Assembly: GCF_019168305.1 (NCBI RefSeq)
Contig: NZ_JAHTBI010000004.1
Span: 50,400-114,399 of the forward strand
Direction: 5' to 3'
DNA from: Pseudomonas aegrilactucae
GTDB lineage: Bacteria > Pseudomonadota > Gammaproteobacteria > Pseudomonadales > Pseudomonadaceae
DNA length: 64,000 nucleotides
This document shows positions 36,821 through 46,196 of this stretch, piece after piece. The notes below the pieces were generated by a model that made no database searches, was not told the origin of the DNA, and saw only the letters and a program-made list of their open reading frames with translations. Position 1 is the stretch's first letter. Every line of letters starts with the position of its first letter. A program made the position numbers and the translations under genes.

Positions 36821-37576
36821 ATGTCCCTGCCAGCGCCCCTGACCCAACATATCGTTCGCCGTCCGCAGCGCATTGCGTTGCTGCAGCACATTGCCGAGCA
36901 GGGCTCGATCACCCGTGCGGCGAAAAGCGCGGGCATGAGCTACAAGGCGGCGTGGGATGCGATCGACGAACTCAACAACCTGGCCGCCAGCCCGTTGGTG
37001 GAGCGCAGCGTCGGCGGACGCGGTGGTGGGGGTGCGAAGCTGTCCGAAGAAGGCCTGCGCGTGCTGCGCCTGTACCAGAAACTGCAAGTGTTGCAGGCCC
37101 AGGTGCTCGAGGCGGCTGAAGACGCCAGCGACCTCGACCTGCTGAGCCGCTTGATGCTGCGCACCAGTGCGCGCAACCAGTTGCATGGGCGCGTGAGTGC
37201 GATGCGGGCGCAGGGGCGTATCGACACGGTCGAGTTGGCCCTGGCCGGCGACTTGCGCATCGAGGCGCAGATCACCCATGACAGCACCGTGCGCCTGGAA
37301 CTGGAACTGGGCACGCCGGTGGTGGCGCTGATCAAGGCCGGCTGGCTGGACGTGGTGATGCCGGGGCCGGCGCAGGTCAACCAGTTGAGCGCCGTGGTGC
37401 AGGCGCTGATGGGTGATCCGCAGGGGTCCAGCGAGGTGCGCCTGAGCCTGAGCAACGGACAGACGCTGTGTGCATTTGCCGAGCCGCAGTGGCTGCTGGA
37501 CAACCGGGTGGCGGTGGGCAGCGAGGTGGCGGTCAGGTTTTCGCCGGCGTATGTACTGCTGGGTACACCGCTCTAG
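36821..37576 (+). CDS. ModE-type molybdate-responsive regulator (HTH plus molybdate-binding domains)
   Basis: 251 residues: an N-terminal LysR-like helix-turn-helix (RIALLQHIAEQGSITRAAKSAGMSYKAAWDAIDELN, then ERSVGGRGGGGAKLSEEG, the ModE signature) and two C-terminal TOBE/Mop-like molybdate-binding repeats (ARNQLHGRVSAMRAQG, SEVRLSLSNGQTLCA). ModE binds molybdate and represses modABC. ATG at 36821 is chosen at the start of the HTH. No mod transporter is nearby, so this is an unlinked regulator. Domain order is typical. Confidence 0.9.
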   Translation: MSLPAPLTQHIVRRPQRIALLQHIAEQGSITRAAKSAGMSYKAAWDAIDELNNLAASPLVERSVGGRGGGGAKLSEEGLRVLRLYQKLQVLQAQVLEAAEDASDLDLLSRLMLRTSARNQLHGRVSAMRAQGRIDTVELALAGDLRIEAQITHDSTVRLELELGTPVVALIKAGWLDVVMPGPAQVNQLSAVVQALMGDPQGSSEVRLSLSNGQTLCAFAEPQWLLDNRVAVGSEVAVRFSPAYVLLGTPL

Positions 37577-37588
37577 ATCTGCGCTGAC

Positions 37589-37675
37589 CTCTTCGCTGGC
37601 AAGCCAGCTCCCACAGGAATGTCACTGTTCTTGAATACTGCAGGGTACCTGTGGGAGCTGGCTTGCCAGCGAAGG
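37589..37675. repeat. REP pair, same family as 22541-22607
   Basis: CTCTTCGCTGGCAAGCCAGC (37589-37608) running into TCCCACAG, and CTGTGGGAGCTGGCTTGCCA (37649-37668) running into GCGAAGG, inverted, with about 32 bases between. They separate the ModE-like gene from srkA. Confidence 0.85.
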
Positions 37676-37746
37676 GGCCCATGGGGTGCGCATGCTGTAC
37701 CATGGCTCTCATACGCCCGGCCACCCGTCGCGCCGCAGGAGCTCGC

Positions 37747-38721
37747 ATGTCCCACCCCTTCGAAACCCTCACCCCCGACCTGGTCCTCGACGCCGTCGAA
37801 AGCATCGGCTTTCTCAGTGACGCGCGCGTATTGGCGCTCAACAGCTACGAGAACCGCGTCTACCAGGTAGGCATCGAAGACGCCGAGCCGCTGATCGCCA
37901 AGTTCTACCGGCCCGGCCGCTGGAGCAACGCCGCCATCCTCGAAGAACACGCCTTCACCGCCGAACTCGCCGACTGCGAAGTGCCCGTGGTCGCCCCACT
38001 GGTGCACAACGGCGAAAGCCTGTTCGAACATGCAGGCTTTCGCTTCACCCTGTTCCCGCGCCGCGGCGGCCGCGCCCCCGAACCCGGCAACCTCGACCAG
38101 CTTTACCGCCTCGGCCAACTGCTCGGGCGCCTGCACGCCGTCGGCGCCACGCGCCCGTTCGAACACCGCGAAGCCCTGGCCATCGAGAACTTCGGCCACG
38201 CCTCGCTCAATACCCTGCTCGAAGGCGATTTCGTGCCGCGCAGCCTGCTGCCCGCCTACGAGTCGGTCGCCCGCGACCTGCTCAAGCGCGTCGAGGACGC
38301 CTACGCGCGTACCCCGCACAAGGTCATCCGCCTGCACGGCGACTGCCACCCCGGCAACATGATGTGCCGCGACGAAGTGTTCCACATCGTCGACCTCGAC
38401 GACTGCCGCACCGGCCCGGCCGTGCAGGACCTGTGGATGATGCTCGCCGGCGAGCGCCATGAGCGCCTGGGCCAACTGGCCGAACTGATGGATGGCTACA
38501 ACGAGTTCCACGACTTCGACCCGCGCGAACTGGCCCTGATCGAGCCACTGCGCGCCCTGCGCCTGATGCACTACAGTGCCTGGCTGGCGCGCCGCTGGGA
38601 CGACCCGGCCTTCCCGCGCAGCTTCCCCTGGTTCGGCAACGAGCGCTATTGGGGCGACCAGATCCTGGCCCTGCGCGAGCAGACCGCCGCCCTGGCCGAA
38701 GAGCCGCTTAAATTGTTCTAG
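37747..38721 (+). CDS. srkA: Stress response kinase A (YihE family)
   Basis: 324-residue protein kinase-like (aminoglycoside phosphotransferase fold). Key parts are VLALNSYENRVYQVG, KFYRPGRWSNAAI (nucleotide-binding Lys), HGDCHPGNMM (catalytic Asp and Asn) and FHIVDLDDCRTGPAVQDLWMM (metal Asp). SrkA counters stress-induced cell death through the MazEF system in E. coli. ATG at 37747 (MSHPFE) gives the family N-terminus; upstream in-frame codons lie in the REP. It is followed by rarD after 64 bases. Confidence 0.94.
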   Translation: MSHPFETLTPDLVLDAVESIGFLSDARVLALNSYENRVYQVGIEDAEPLIAKFYRPGRWSNAAILEEHAFTAELADCEVPVVAPLVHNGESLFEHAGFRFTLFPRRGGRAPEPGNLDQLYRLGQLLGRLHAVGATRPFEHREALAIENFGHASLNTLLEGDFVPRSLLPAYESVARDLLKRVEDAYARTPHKVIRLHGDCHPGNMMCRDEVFHIVDLDDCRTGPAVQDLWMMLAGERHERLGQLAELMDGYNEFHDFDPRELALIEPLRALRLMHYSAWLARRWDDPAFPRSFPWFGNERYWGDQILALREQTAALAEEPLKLF

Positions 38722-38785
38722 AACCTTGCGCCAGTCTGTCTACAATGGCCGGGCTATTAGATAGCTGCCTAAGCAAGGAATCTGC

Positions 38786-39673
38786 ATGCAAGCCGCAAAC
38801 CCGCGTCGCGGGTACATCCTGGGCCTGACCGCCTACATCATCTGGGGCCTGTTCCCGCTCTACTTCAAGGCGCTGCAGAGCGTACCGGCGGTGGAGATCA
38901 TCGTGCACCGGGTGCTCTGGTCGGCGCTGTTCGGCTCGATCCTGCTGCTGTTCTGGAAGCACCCGGGCTGGTGGCGCGAGCTGCGTGACAACCCGCGCCG
39001 GCTGGCGATCCTGGCCCTGAGCGGCACGCTGATCGCAGGCAACTGGCTGACCTACGTGTGGTCGGTGAACAACGGGCGCATGCTCGAGGCGAGCCTGGGC
39101 TACTACATCAACCCGCTGGTCAACGTGCTGCTCGGCATGCTGCTGCTCGGCGAGCGTCTGCGCCGTCTGCAATGGGTGGCCGTGGGCCTCGCGGCGCTTG
39201 GGGTGGCACAGCAGGTGTGGCAGGTCGGCAGCCTGCCGTGGGTGTCGCTGGCACTGGCGCTGAGCTTCGGCTTCTATGGGCTGATCCGCAAGCAGGCGCC
39301 GGTGGCGGCCTTGCCCGGGTTGGTGGTGGAAACCTGGATGCTGGTGCCGCTGGCGATTGGCTGGTTGCTGCTCAACCCCATGGCGCACAGCGCACAGGCC
39401 AGTTTCTACAGCACCACCGACGCGCTGTGGCTGGCCGCCGCCGGGCCGGTCACGCTGATACCGCTGGTGTGCTTCAACGCTGCGGCGCGTCACCTGCCCT
39501 ACACCACCCTGGGTTTCCTGCAGTACCTGGCGCCAACCCTGGTGCTGATCCAGGCCGTGCTGCTGTTCGACGAACACCTCTCGAGCAGCACGCTGGTGGC
39601 GTTCATGTTCATCTGGGCAGGCCTGGCACTGTACAGCGTGGACGCGTGGATGAGCCTGCGCCGGCGCAGTTGA
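38786..39673 (+). CDS. rarD: RarD-family EamA transporter
   Basis: 295 residues with about ten membrane helices and the family opening RGYILGLTAYIIWGLFPLYFKAL. The internal two-fold EamA repeat is visible (LILLLFW..., FNAAARHLPYTTLGFLQYLAPTLVL). RarD is named for chloramphenicol-resistance association, but the substrate is unknown; EamA proteins move amino acids, sugars or drugs across the inner membrane. It ends four bases before the convergent gcvR-like gene. Confidence 0.92.
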   Translation: MQAANPRRGYILGLTAYIIWGLFPLYFKALQSVPAVEIIVHRVLWSALFGSILLLFWKHPGWWRELRDNPRRLAILALSGTLIAGNWLTYVWSVNNGRMLEASLGYYINPLVNVLLGMLLLGERLRRLQWVAVGLAALGVAQQVWQVGSLPWVSLALALSFGFYGLIRKQAPVAALPGLVVETWMLVPLAIGWLLLNPMAHSAQASFYSTTDALWLAAAGPVTLIPLVCFNAAARHLPYTTLGFLQYLAPTLVLIQAVLLFDEHLSSSTLVAFMFIWAGLALYSVDAWMSLRRRS

Positions 39674-39677
39674 GCGG

Positions 39678-40202
39678 CTAGGCGGACTCTTCCGGGCGCA
39701 GTTTGAGTTCGACCATCAGGTCATCGGCCAATGTCTCCAGGCGCCGTTGCAGGTCATCCAGCGACAGCGTCAGTGGCAAGGCCAGCAACGCATCGGCGTG
39801 AAACAGCGGTTCGCTGCTCATCGGCGCGGGCCGCACATCGGTGGTGAAACGCTCCAGGTTGACGCCCTGCTCGGCCAGCAGGCGGGTAATGTCACGCACG
39901 ATACCGGGGCGGTCATTGCCTACCAGCTCCATCGCGATCGGCTTCCAGGTGCACGAGGGCTCGATGCCGCTTTGGGCGATCAGCACCCGGATATCGTGCT
40001 TGCCCAGCGCCTGCAACGCCTCCACCAGTTCGTCATGGGATTCGGCCGGTACTGCCACGCGCAGTATCCCGGCGAATTGCCCGGCCATGCGCGACATGCG
40101 ACTCTCCAGCCAGTTGCCGTTATGCTCGGCGATGCATTCGGCCACGCGCTCCACCTGGCCGGCCCGGTCCGGGGCAATCACGGTCAATACGAGATGATCC
40201 AC
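39678..40202 (-). CDS. GcvR-like tandem ACT-domain protein
   Basis: 174 residues made of two ACT domains (about 1-80 and 88-170): HLVLTVIAPDRAGQVERVAECIAEHNGNW and ELVGNDRPGIVRDITRLLAEQGVN. Proteins of this family are annotated as glycine-cleavage repressors (GcvR), which act with GcvA; the true role in Pseudomonas is not settled. Start is GTG at 40202, chosen because GAGGAG lies 7 bases upstream. It shares an intergenic region of 303 bases with glcB on the other strand. Confidence 0.85.
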   Translation of the reverse strand: MDHLVLTVIAPDRAGQVERVAECIAEHNGNWLESRMSRMAGQFAGILRVAVPAESHDELVEALQALGKHDIRVLIAQSGIEPSCTWKPIAMELVGNDRPGIVRDITRLLAEQGVNLERFTTDVRPAPMSSEPLFHADALLALPLTLSLDDLQRRLETLADDLMVELKLRPEESA

Positions 40203-40373
40203 GCAGCACTCCTCACGCTGGGCCCCTGAATACCGGGGGCGCCGATCAAGTATAGGCAAGGCGCGGCAACCTGCCGCAGCAGCCATACACAACAAATCGT
40301 GTACTGTTTTAAGATTTATCTGGAACAATTCACACAATTTTTGAGAACATGCCCGCTTCCAGCACGCCGTTTC

Positions 40374-40389
40374 GCGACCAAATGGTCGC
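40374..40389. promoter_or_regulatory. Palindrome in the gcvR-glcB intergenic region
   Basis: GCGACCA-AA-TGGTCGC, 7-bp perfect arms. The surrounding 40203-40505 interval is AT-richer than the genes (for example 40300-40345), with no gene, and should hold both divergent promoters. The palindrome is about 117 bases before the glcB ATG and is a candidate regulator site; the cognate protein is not known. Confidence 0.6.
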
Positions 40390-40505
40390 AAAACGGTGTA
40401 TTTAGTCTGATTTTCCCAAGCGCAGCGCTTCATGTAGTATGCCGCGACGCGCACTACAAAACGTTGAAACAAGAGCTGAGATAGCTGAGCAGAGTGAGGC
40501 AAGCA

Positions 40506-42683
40506 ATGACTGAACACGTTCAAGTCGGTGGCCTTCAGGTCGCCAAAGTCCTGTTCGACTTCGTGAACAACGAAGCCATTCCCGGAACCGGCGTCAACGC
40601 CGAGCAGTTCTGGAGCGGGGCAGAGAAGATCATCAACGACCTCGCTCCAAAGAACAAAGCACTGCTGGCCAAACGCGACACCCTGCAGGCGCAGATCGAC
40701 GCCTGGCACCAGGCGCGCACAGGCCAGGCTCACGATGCCTCGGCTTACAAGGCCTTCCTCCAGGAGATCGGTTACCTGCTGCCAGAAGCAGCAGATTTCC
40801 AGGCCAGCACCCAGAATGTCGATGACGAAATCGCACGCATGGCCGGCCCGCAACTGGTGGTGCCGGTGATGAACGCTCGCTTCGCCCTCAACGCCTCGAA
40901 CGCCCGCTGGGGTTCGCTGTACGACGCGCTGTACGGCACCGACGCCATCAGCGAAGCCGGCGGCGCCGAGAAGGGCAAGGGCTACAACAAGGTCCGTGGC
41001 GACAAGGTCATCGCCTTCGCCCGCGCCTTCCTCGACGAGTCCGCGCCACTGGCGGCCGGCTCGCACGTCGATGCAACCCGCTACAGCATCGCTGGCGGCA
41101 AGCTGCAGGTGGCCCTCAAGGGCGGCAGCAACAGCGGCCTGCGCGACGATGCCCAACTGATCGGCTACCACGGCGACGCCGCGGCACCGACCGCCGTGCT
41201 GCTCAAGCACAACGGCCTGCACTTCGAGATCCAGATCGACGCCAGCACCCCGGTCGGCCAGACCGACGCCGCCGGGGTCAAGGACGTGCTGATGGAAGCC
41301 GCCCTGACCACCATCATGGACTGCGAAGACTCGGTCGCCGCGGTGGATGCCGACGACAAGGTGGTGATCTACCGCAACTGGCTGGGCCTGATGAAGGGCG
41401 ACCTGTCCGAAAGCGTCAGCAAGGGCGGCCAGACCTTCACCCGCACCATGAACCCGGACCGCGAGTACACCGCGCCCAACGGCGGTTCGGTCAGCCTGCA
41501 CGGCCGCTCGATGCTGTTCGTGCGCAACGTCGGCCACCTGATGACCATCGACGCGATCCTGGACAAGGATGGCAACGAAGTGCCCGAGGGCATCCTCGAT
41601 GCGCTGGTCACCAACCTGGCCGCGGTGCACAACATCAACGGCAACACCAGCCGCAAGAACAGCCGTACCGGCTCGGTGTACATCGTCAAGCCGAAGATGC
41701 ATGGCCCGGAAGAAGCCGCGTTCACCAACGAGCTGTTCGGTCGCGTCGAAGACGTGCTGGGCCTCAAGCGCAACACCCTGAAGGTCGGCATCATGGACGA
41801 GGAGCGCCGTACCACGGTCAACCTCAAGGCCTGCATCCAGGCCGCCAGCGAGCGCGTGGTGTTCATCAACACCGGCTTCCTGGACCGCACCGGCGACGAG
41901 ATCCACACCTCGATGGAAGCGGGCGCCGTGGTGCGCAAGGGCGCCATGAAGACCCAGCAGTGGATCGGCGCGTACGAGAACAACAACGTCGACATCGGCC
42001 TGGCCACCGGCCTGCAGGGCCGCGCCCAGATCGGCAAGGGCATGTGGGCCATGCCTGACCTGATGGCCGACATGCTGGAGCAGAAGATCGCCCACCCCCT
42101 GGCCGGTGCCAACACCGCCTGGGTACCGTCGCCGACGGCGGCTGCGCTGCACGCACTGCACTACCACAAGGTCGACGTGTTCGCGCGTCAGGCCGAGCTG
42201 GCCAAGCGTACCCCGGCGTCGGTCGACGATATCCTGACCCTCCCGCTGGCGGCTGACACCCACTGGTCGGAAGAAGAGATCCGCAACGAACTGGACAACA
42301 ATGCCCAGGGCATTCTGGGCTATGTGGTGCGCTGGATCGACCAGGGCGTGGGCTGTTCGAAAGTGCCGGACATCAACGATGTGGGCCTGATGGAAGACCG
42401 TGCCACCCTGCGTATTTCTGCGCAGTTGCTGGCCAACTGGCTGCGCCACGGCATCATCAGCGAGGCGCAGGTGCTCGAAGGCCTCAAGCGCATGGCGCCG
42501 GTGGTCGACAAGCAGAACGCCAACGACCCGCTGTACCGCCCGATGGCGCCGGACTTCGACAGCAACATCGCCTTCCAGGCGGCGGTCGAACTGGTCGTCG
42601 AAGGTGCGAAGCAGCCCAACGGCTATACCGAGCCGGTGCTGCACCGTCGTCGTCGCGAGTTCAAGGCGCGTAACGGGCTGTAA
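40506..42683 (+). CDS. glcB: Malate synthase G
   Basis: 725 residues, the large single-chain form G. It starts [20 protein letters not shown] and contains the catalytic region [47 protein letters not shown] and [17 protein letters not shown]. It condenses glyoxylate with acetyl-CoA to malate in the glyoxylate bypass, so the cell can grow on acetate and fatty acids, fitting the beta-oxidation genes nearby. ATG at 40506 is chosen over the in-frame ATG at 40494 by family start. Two short hairpins at and just after the stop codon (42672-42711) lack T-runs. Confidence 0.97.
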   Translation: MTEHVQVGGLQVAKVLFDFVNNEAIPGTGVNAEQFWSGAEKIINDLAPKNKALLAKRDTLQAQIDAWHQARTGQAHDASAYKAFLQEIGYLLPEAADFQASTQNVDDEIARMAGPQLVVPVMNARFALNASNARWGSLYDALYGTDAISEAGGAEKGKGYNKVRGDKVIAFARAFLDESAPLAAGSHVDATRYSIAGGKLQVALKGGSNSGLRDDAQLIGYHGDAAAPTAVLLKHNGLHFEIQIDASTPVGQTDAAGVKDVLMEAALTTIMDCEDSVAAVDADDKVVIYRNWLGLMKGDLSESVSKGGQTFTRTMNPDREYTAPNGGSVSLHGRSMLFVRNVGHLMTIDAILDKDGNEVPEGILDALVTNLAAVHNINGNTSRKNSRTGSVYIVKPKMHGPEEAAFTNELFGRVEDVLGLKRNTLKVGIMDEERRTTVNLKACIQAASERVVFINTGFLDRTGDEIHTSMEAGAVVRKGAMKTQQWIGAYENNNVDIGLATGLQGRAQIGKGMWAMPDLMADMLEQKIAHPLAGANTAWVPSPTAAALHALHYHKVDVFARQAELAKRTPASVDDILTLPLAADTHWSEEEIRNELDNNAQGILGYVVRWIDQGVGCSKVPDINDVGLMEDRATLRISAQLLANWLRHGIISEAQVLEGLKRMAPVVDKQNANDPLYRPMAPDFDSNIAFQAAVELVVEGAKQPNGYTEPVLHRRRREFKARNGL

Positions 42684-42711
42684 GCCCGTTGCAGGGCTGC
42701 TGAGGCAGCCC

Positions 42712-42777
42712 TTCGCGGGTCAAGCCCGCTCCCACAGGATCATCGAATCCCTGCAGGAGCGGGCTTGACCCGCGATG
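42712..42777. repeat. REP pair (family with GCGGGTCAAGCCCGCTCCCAC core)
   Basis: CTTCGCGGGTCAAGCCCGCT (from 42711) running into CCCACAG, and GGAGCGGGCTTGACCCGCGA (about 42757-42776), inverted. The core differs from the 22541/37589 family and matches the pair at 50275-50347. Confidence 0.83.
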
Positions 42778-42781
42778 CGGC

Positions 42782-43225
42782 CTACCCGATTCCCAGCTCA
42801 TGGCGCACCAGCTTGAGCAATTTTTCCACATCGATCGGCTTGAGCAGAAAGTCCACCACGCTCAGGTGCATCGCCGCAATCGCGTCCTGCGTCTCGGCAT
42901 CCCCCGACACGATGATGATCGGCAAGTCCGCCCGCTTCGATTCGCGAATCTGCCGGATCAGTTCCAGGCCATCCACCGGCTGCATGCGCAGGTCGGTGAT
43001 CAGCAGGCCAATCCCCGCCTCGCGATGCAGACACGCCAGCGCCTGCACCGTGTTCGCCGCCGTCAGGCAGCGAATCCCGTGTGCCTTGAGGTAACTGGCC
43101 AGCGCCTCGCGCGAATCCCGGTTGTCTTCGACAATCAACACCTGCTGCTGCGCCATCCCGCCCACAGTGACCGTCGCCAGGGCATGGCGCTCGGCATCAC
43201 TCAGTATGTCGTCGGTTTCGGGCAT
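42782..43225 (-). CDS. Stand-alone response regulator receiver protein
   Basis: 147 residues consisting of one receiver domain (about 26-143) with acidic pair ED in VLIVEDNRDSREALASYL, phospho-acceptor Asp in LLITDLRMQPVDG, the conserved Ser/Thr in IIVSGDAETQDAI and the switch Lys in FLLKPIDVEKLL. A short, unstructured N-terminal tail of about 25 residues precedes it; there is no output domain. No histidine kinase is nearby. It is divergent from the CBS-DUF294 gene, with 203 bases between starts. Function unknown. Confidence 0.9.
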   Translation of the reverse strand: MPETDDILSDAERHALATVTVGGMAQQQVLIVEDNRDSREALASYLKAHGIRCLTAANTVQALACLHREAGIGLLITDLRMQPVDGLELIRQIRESKRADLPIIIVSGDAETQDAIAAMHLSVVDFLLKPIDVEKLLKLVRHELGIG

Positions 43226-43428
43226 GACTCATCCATCGCAAAATATCCCCTGAATCAAGTTCAGACCGCAAACCCACTGCCTGCAAACTGCCTTTCGTCG
43301 GGTAATTGACACCCGCCCCCTTTAGACAAACGTCCAATGGGCACCAGGCAGCCTGCGGCCGACCATGCAGCACGATAAAAACAAACTGTCGGCGGACAAC
43401 CGCCGATACAAAGACGCGGTACATGCTC

Positions 43429-45363
43429 ATGAGCAAAATGGACGCCTTCGCCCAGGCCGGAAAAACTGCAGTCATGCAGAACATCCACGGGACCATGCAG
43501 TTCCTGCAACGCTTTGCGCCGTTCAACCAGATGGAGAACGCCCACCTGGCGTACCTGGTCGAACAGTGCCAACTGCGTTTCTACGCCAGCGGCGAGAGCA
43601 TCATCAAGCCCGCCGACGGCCCCGTCGAGCATTTCTACGTGGTCAAGCAGGGCCGCGTGGTGGGTGAACGCAACCATGCTGCCACCGGCACCGAGACCAC
43701 CTTCGAGATCACCGGTGGCGAGTGCTTCCCGTTGGCCGCGCTGCTGGGCGAGCGCGCCACCCGCACCGAACACCTGGCCGCCGAAGACACCTTCTGCCTG
43801 CAACTGAACAAGGCCGCGTTCATCCGGCTGTTCGCCCTGTCCGACGTCTTTCGCGACTTCGCCCTGCGCGGGGTCAGCAGCCTGCTCGACCAGGTCAACC
43901 AGCAGGTGCAGCGCCGCGCCGTGGAAACCCTCGGCAACCAGTACTCGCTCAACACCCGCCTGGGCGAACTGGCCATGCGTCACCCGGTCACCTGCAGCCC
44001 CGACACTGCCGTGCGCGAGGCGGTGCGCCTGATGCACGAGCAGCAGGTCGGCAGCATCGTCATCGTCGATCAACAGCGTGCGCCCGTCGGCATCTTCACC
44101 CTGCGCGACCTGCGCCAGGTGGTGGCCGACGCCAGCGCCGACTTTGCCGCGCCGATCGCCGCGCACATGACCGCCCGGCCCTTTCACCTGAGCCCCCAGG
44201 CCAGCGCCTTCGATGCCGCCATCGCGATGACCGAGCGCCATATCGCGCACGTCTGCCTGGTGCAGGACCAGCGCCTGTGCGGGGTAGTCTCCGAGCGTGA
44301 CCTGTTCTCGCTGCAACGGGTCGACCTGGTACACCTGGCACGCACCATCCGCCATGCGCCACGCGTGGAGAACCTGGTGTCGCTGCGCGGCGAGATCGGC
44401 CAACTGGTCGAACGCATGCTGGCCCACGGCGCGTCCTCGACCCAGATCACCCACATCATCACCCTGCTCAACGACCACACCGTGTGCCGCGTGATCGAAC
44501 TGGCGATCCAGGACAAGGGCGACCCAGGCGTGCCGTTCAGCTGGCTGTGCTTTGGCAGCGAGGGGCGCCGCGAACAGACCCTGCACACCGACCAGGACAA
44601 CGCCATCCTGTTCGAGGCCCGCGATGCTGCGCAGGCCGCCGAGATTCGCGGCCGCCTGCTGCCGCTGGCGCTGCACATCAACCAGGGCCTTGCGCTGTGC
44701 GGGTTCACCCTGTGCAAAGGCAACATCATGGCCAGCAATCCCGAGCTGTGCCTGTCGCGCGCCGAATGGGCCCGGCGTTTCGCCGCATTCATCCGCGAGG
44801 CCACGCCCGAGAACCTGCTGGGCTCGAGCATCTACTTCGACCTGCGCGTGGTGTGGGGCGAGGAACAGGCGTGCGAGCAACTGCGCCAGGGTATCCTCGA
44901 CCAGGTCGCCGACAACCGCCTGTTCCAGCGCATGATGGCCGCCAACGCGCTGCGCCAGCGCCCGCCCGTGGGGCGCCTGCGTGACTTCGTGCTGACCCGC
45001 AGCGGCAACGACAAGGCCGCCACCCTCGACCTCAAGGTGCAGGGCCTGACACCCTTCGTCGACGGCGCACGCCTGCTGGCCCTGGCCAACGGCATCCACG
45101 CCAACAATACTCAGGAGCGCCTGCGCCAACTGGTGGCCAGGGAGGTCATCGACCCGCTCGACGGCGGTGCCTACGAAGAGGCGTACCACTTCATTCAGCA
45201 GACCCGCATGCAACAGCACCAACTGCAGACCCGGCAGAACCTGCCCTACTCCAACCGCGTGGCCCCCGACAGCCTCAACGACCTTGACCGGCGTATCCTG
45301 CGTGAATCCCTGCGCCAGGCTCAACGCCTGCAAAGCAGCCTGGCCCTGCGCTACCAACTATGA
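43429..45363 (+). CDS. cNMP-binding/CBS/DUF294 nucleotidyltransferase-like protein
   Basis: 644 residues: a cyclic-nucleotide-binding-like domain (about 20-140, YASGESIIKPADGPVEHFYVVKQGRV), a CBS pair (about 180-300), a DUF294 nucleotidyltransferase domain with the GlnD-like motif CFGSEGRREQTLHTDQDNAILF (GS...DxD) and a DUF294 C-terminal domain. Such proteins pair with DnaQ-like exonucleases, as here (10 bases apart). The substrate of the nucleotidyltransferase is unknown. Start MSKMDAFAQAGKTAV at 43429 is inferred; several in-frame ATG lie close (43423, 43438, 43474). Confidence 0.88.
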   Translation: MSKMDAFAQAGKTAVMQNIHGTMQFLQRFAPFNQMENAHLAYLVEQCQLRFYASGESIIKPADGPVEHFYVVKQGRVVGERNHAATGTETTFEITGGECFPLAALLGERATRTEHLAAEDTFCLQLNKAAFIRLFALSDVFRDFALRGVSSLLDQVNQQVQRRAVETLGNQYSLNTRLGELAMRHPVTCSPDTAVREAVRLMHEQQVGSIVIVDQQRAPVGIFTLRDLRQVVADASADFAAPIAAHMTARPFHLSPQASAFDAAIAMTERHIAHVCLVQDQRLCGVVSERDLFSLQRVDLVHLARTIRHAPRVENLVSLRGEIGQLVERMLAHGASSTQITHIITLLNDHTVCRVIELAIQDKGDPGVPFSWLCFGSEGRREQTLHTDQDNAILFEARDAAQAAEIRGRLLPLALHINQGLALCGFTLCKGNIMASNPELCLSRAEWARRFAAFIREATPENLLGSSIYFDLRVVWGEEQACEQLRQGILDQVADNRLFQRMMAANALRQRPPVGRLRDFVLTRSGNDKAATLDLKVQGLTPFVDGARLLALANGIHANNTQERLRQLVAREVIDPLDGGAYEEAYHFIQQTRMQQHQLQTRQNLPYSNRVAPDSLNDLDRRILRESLRQAQRLQSSLALRYQL

Positions 45364-45373
45364 GCTACCTGCC

Positions 45374-46084
45374 ATGAGCCTGTTCGCCTGGCTACGCCCC
45401 AGCCAACCGCCACTGGACACCGACCAGCAACAGCGCCTGGCGCACGTGGCGGCGCCCGCCGAACTGCAGGACCACTCGCTGCGCGCCCAGCGCTGGGTAG
45501 TGCTGGACCTGGAAACCAGCGGCCTGAACCTCAACCGCGACCAGGTGCTGTCGATCGGCGCCGTGGTCATCGAGGACGGCGCCATCGACCTGGGCCGGCA
45601 GTTCGAACGTACCCTGCACCGCCACGACCACAAACCCGGCCCCAGTGTGCTGATCCATGGCCTGAGCCCCAGCGCGATCGCCGCTGGCTGCGAACCCGCC
45701 CACGCCCTGCTCGACCTCATGGACTTCATTGGCGACAGCCCGCTGCTGGCGTTTCATGCAGGATTCGACCAGCGCATGCTCAGCCGCGCGCTCAAGCAAA
45801 GCCTGGGCTATCGCTTGCAGCACCCGTTCTTCGACGTCGCCGAACTGGCACCACTGCTCAACCCCGACGTGGTACTGCGCGATGCCGGGCTGGACGACTG
45901 GACGGCCCACTTCGGCCTGCACGCCCAGGAGCGTCACCATGCCAGCGCCGATGCCCAGGTCACCGCAGAGCTTGCGCTGATCCTGTTCAGCCAGGCCCGG
46001 CGCCAGCACCTGGACAGCCCGCTGCTGCTGGAGCACCGCCTGCAGGGCTGGCGCCGCCGTCGGCAACACAGCCATGGGTTCTGA
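45374..46084 (+). CDS. DnaQ-like 3'-5' exonuclease (DEDDh)
   Basis: 236 residues with the three exonuclease motifs in order: VVLDLETSGLN (D and E), FHAGFDQRML (D) and HHASADAQVT (H and D). It resembles the proofreading subunit DnaQ but is short of a clear polymerase-binding tail; the CBS-DUF294 partner directly upstream (10 bases) is found with it in many genomes. Acts on nucleic acid 3' ends; target unknown. ATG at 45374 follows the upstream stop closely. Confidence 0.9.
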   Translation: MSLFAWLRPSQPPLDTDQQQRLAHVAAPAELQDHSLRAQRWVVLDLETSGLNLNRDQVLSIGAVVIEDGAIDLGRQFERTLHRHDHKPGPSVLIHGLSPSAIAAGCEPAHALLDLMDFIGDSPLLAFHAGFDQRMLSRALKQSLGYRLQHPFFDVAELAPLLNPDVVLRDAGLDDWTAHFGLHAQERHHASADAQVTAELALILFSQARRQHLDSPLLLEHRLQGWRRRRQHSHGF

Positions 46085-46152
46085 TGCCCGATGCGTCGAA
46101 TCGACGATCCGATGAGCGTTAATTGCACAGTGCCACTGGCTCTGACACAATC

Positions 46153-46171
46153 GCGAATAATTCTCGTTAGT
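46153..46171 (+). promoter_or_regulatory. Fur box upstream of fiuI
   Basis: GCGAATAATTCTCGTTAGT matches 12 of 19 positions of GATAATGATTATCATTATC and lies 26-44 bases before the sigma gene start, so it likely overlaps its promoter. Confidence 0.68.
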
Positions 46172-46196
46172 TAACGCTTGTTTTTCGGGGAACGCC

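Noticed and set aside
40203..42644. Long minus-strand frame running through glcB into the GcvR-like gene
   Set aside because: Only the last 174 codons (from GTG 40202) form ACT domains and have a ribosome site; the rest is antisense to malate synthase.
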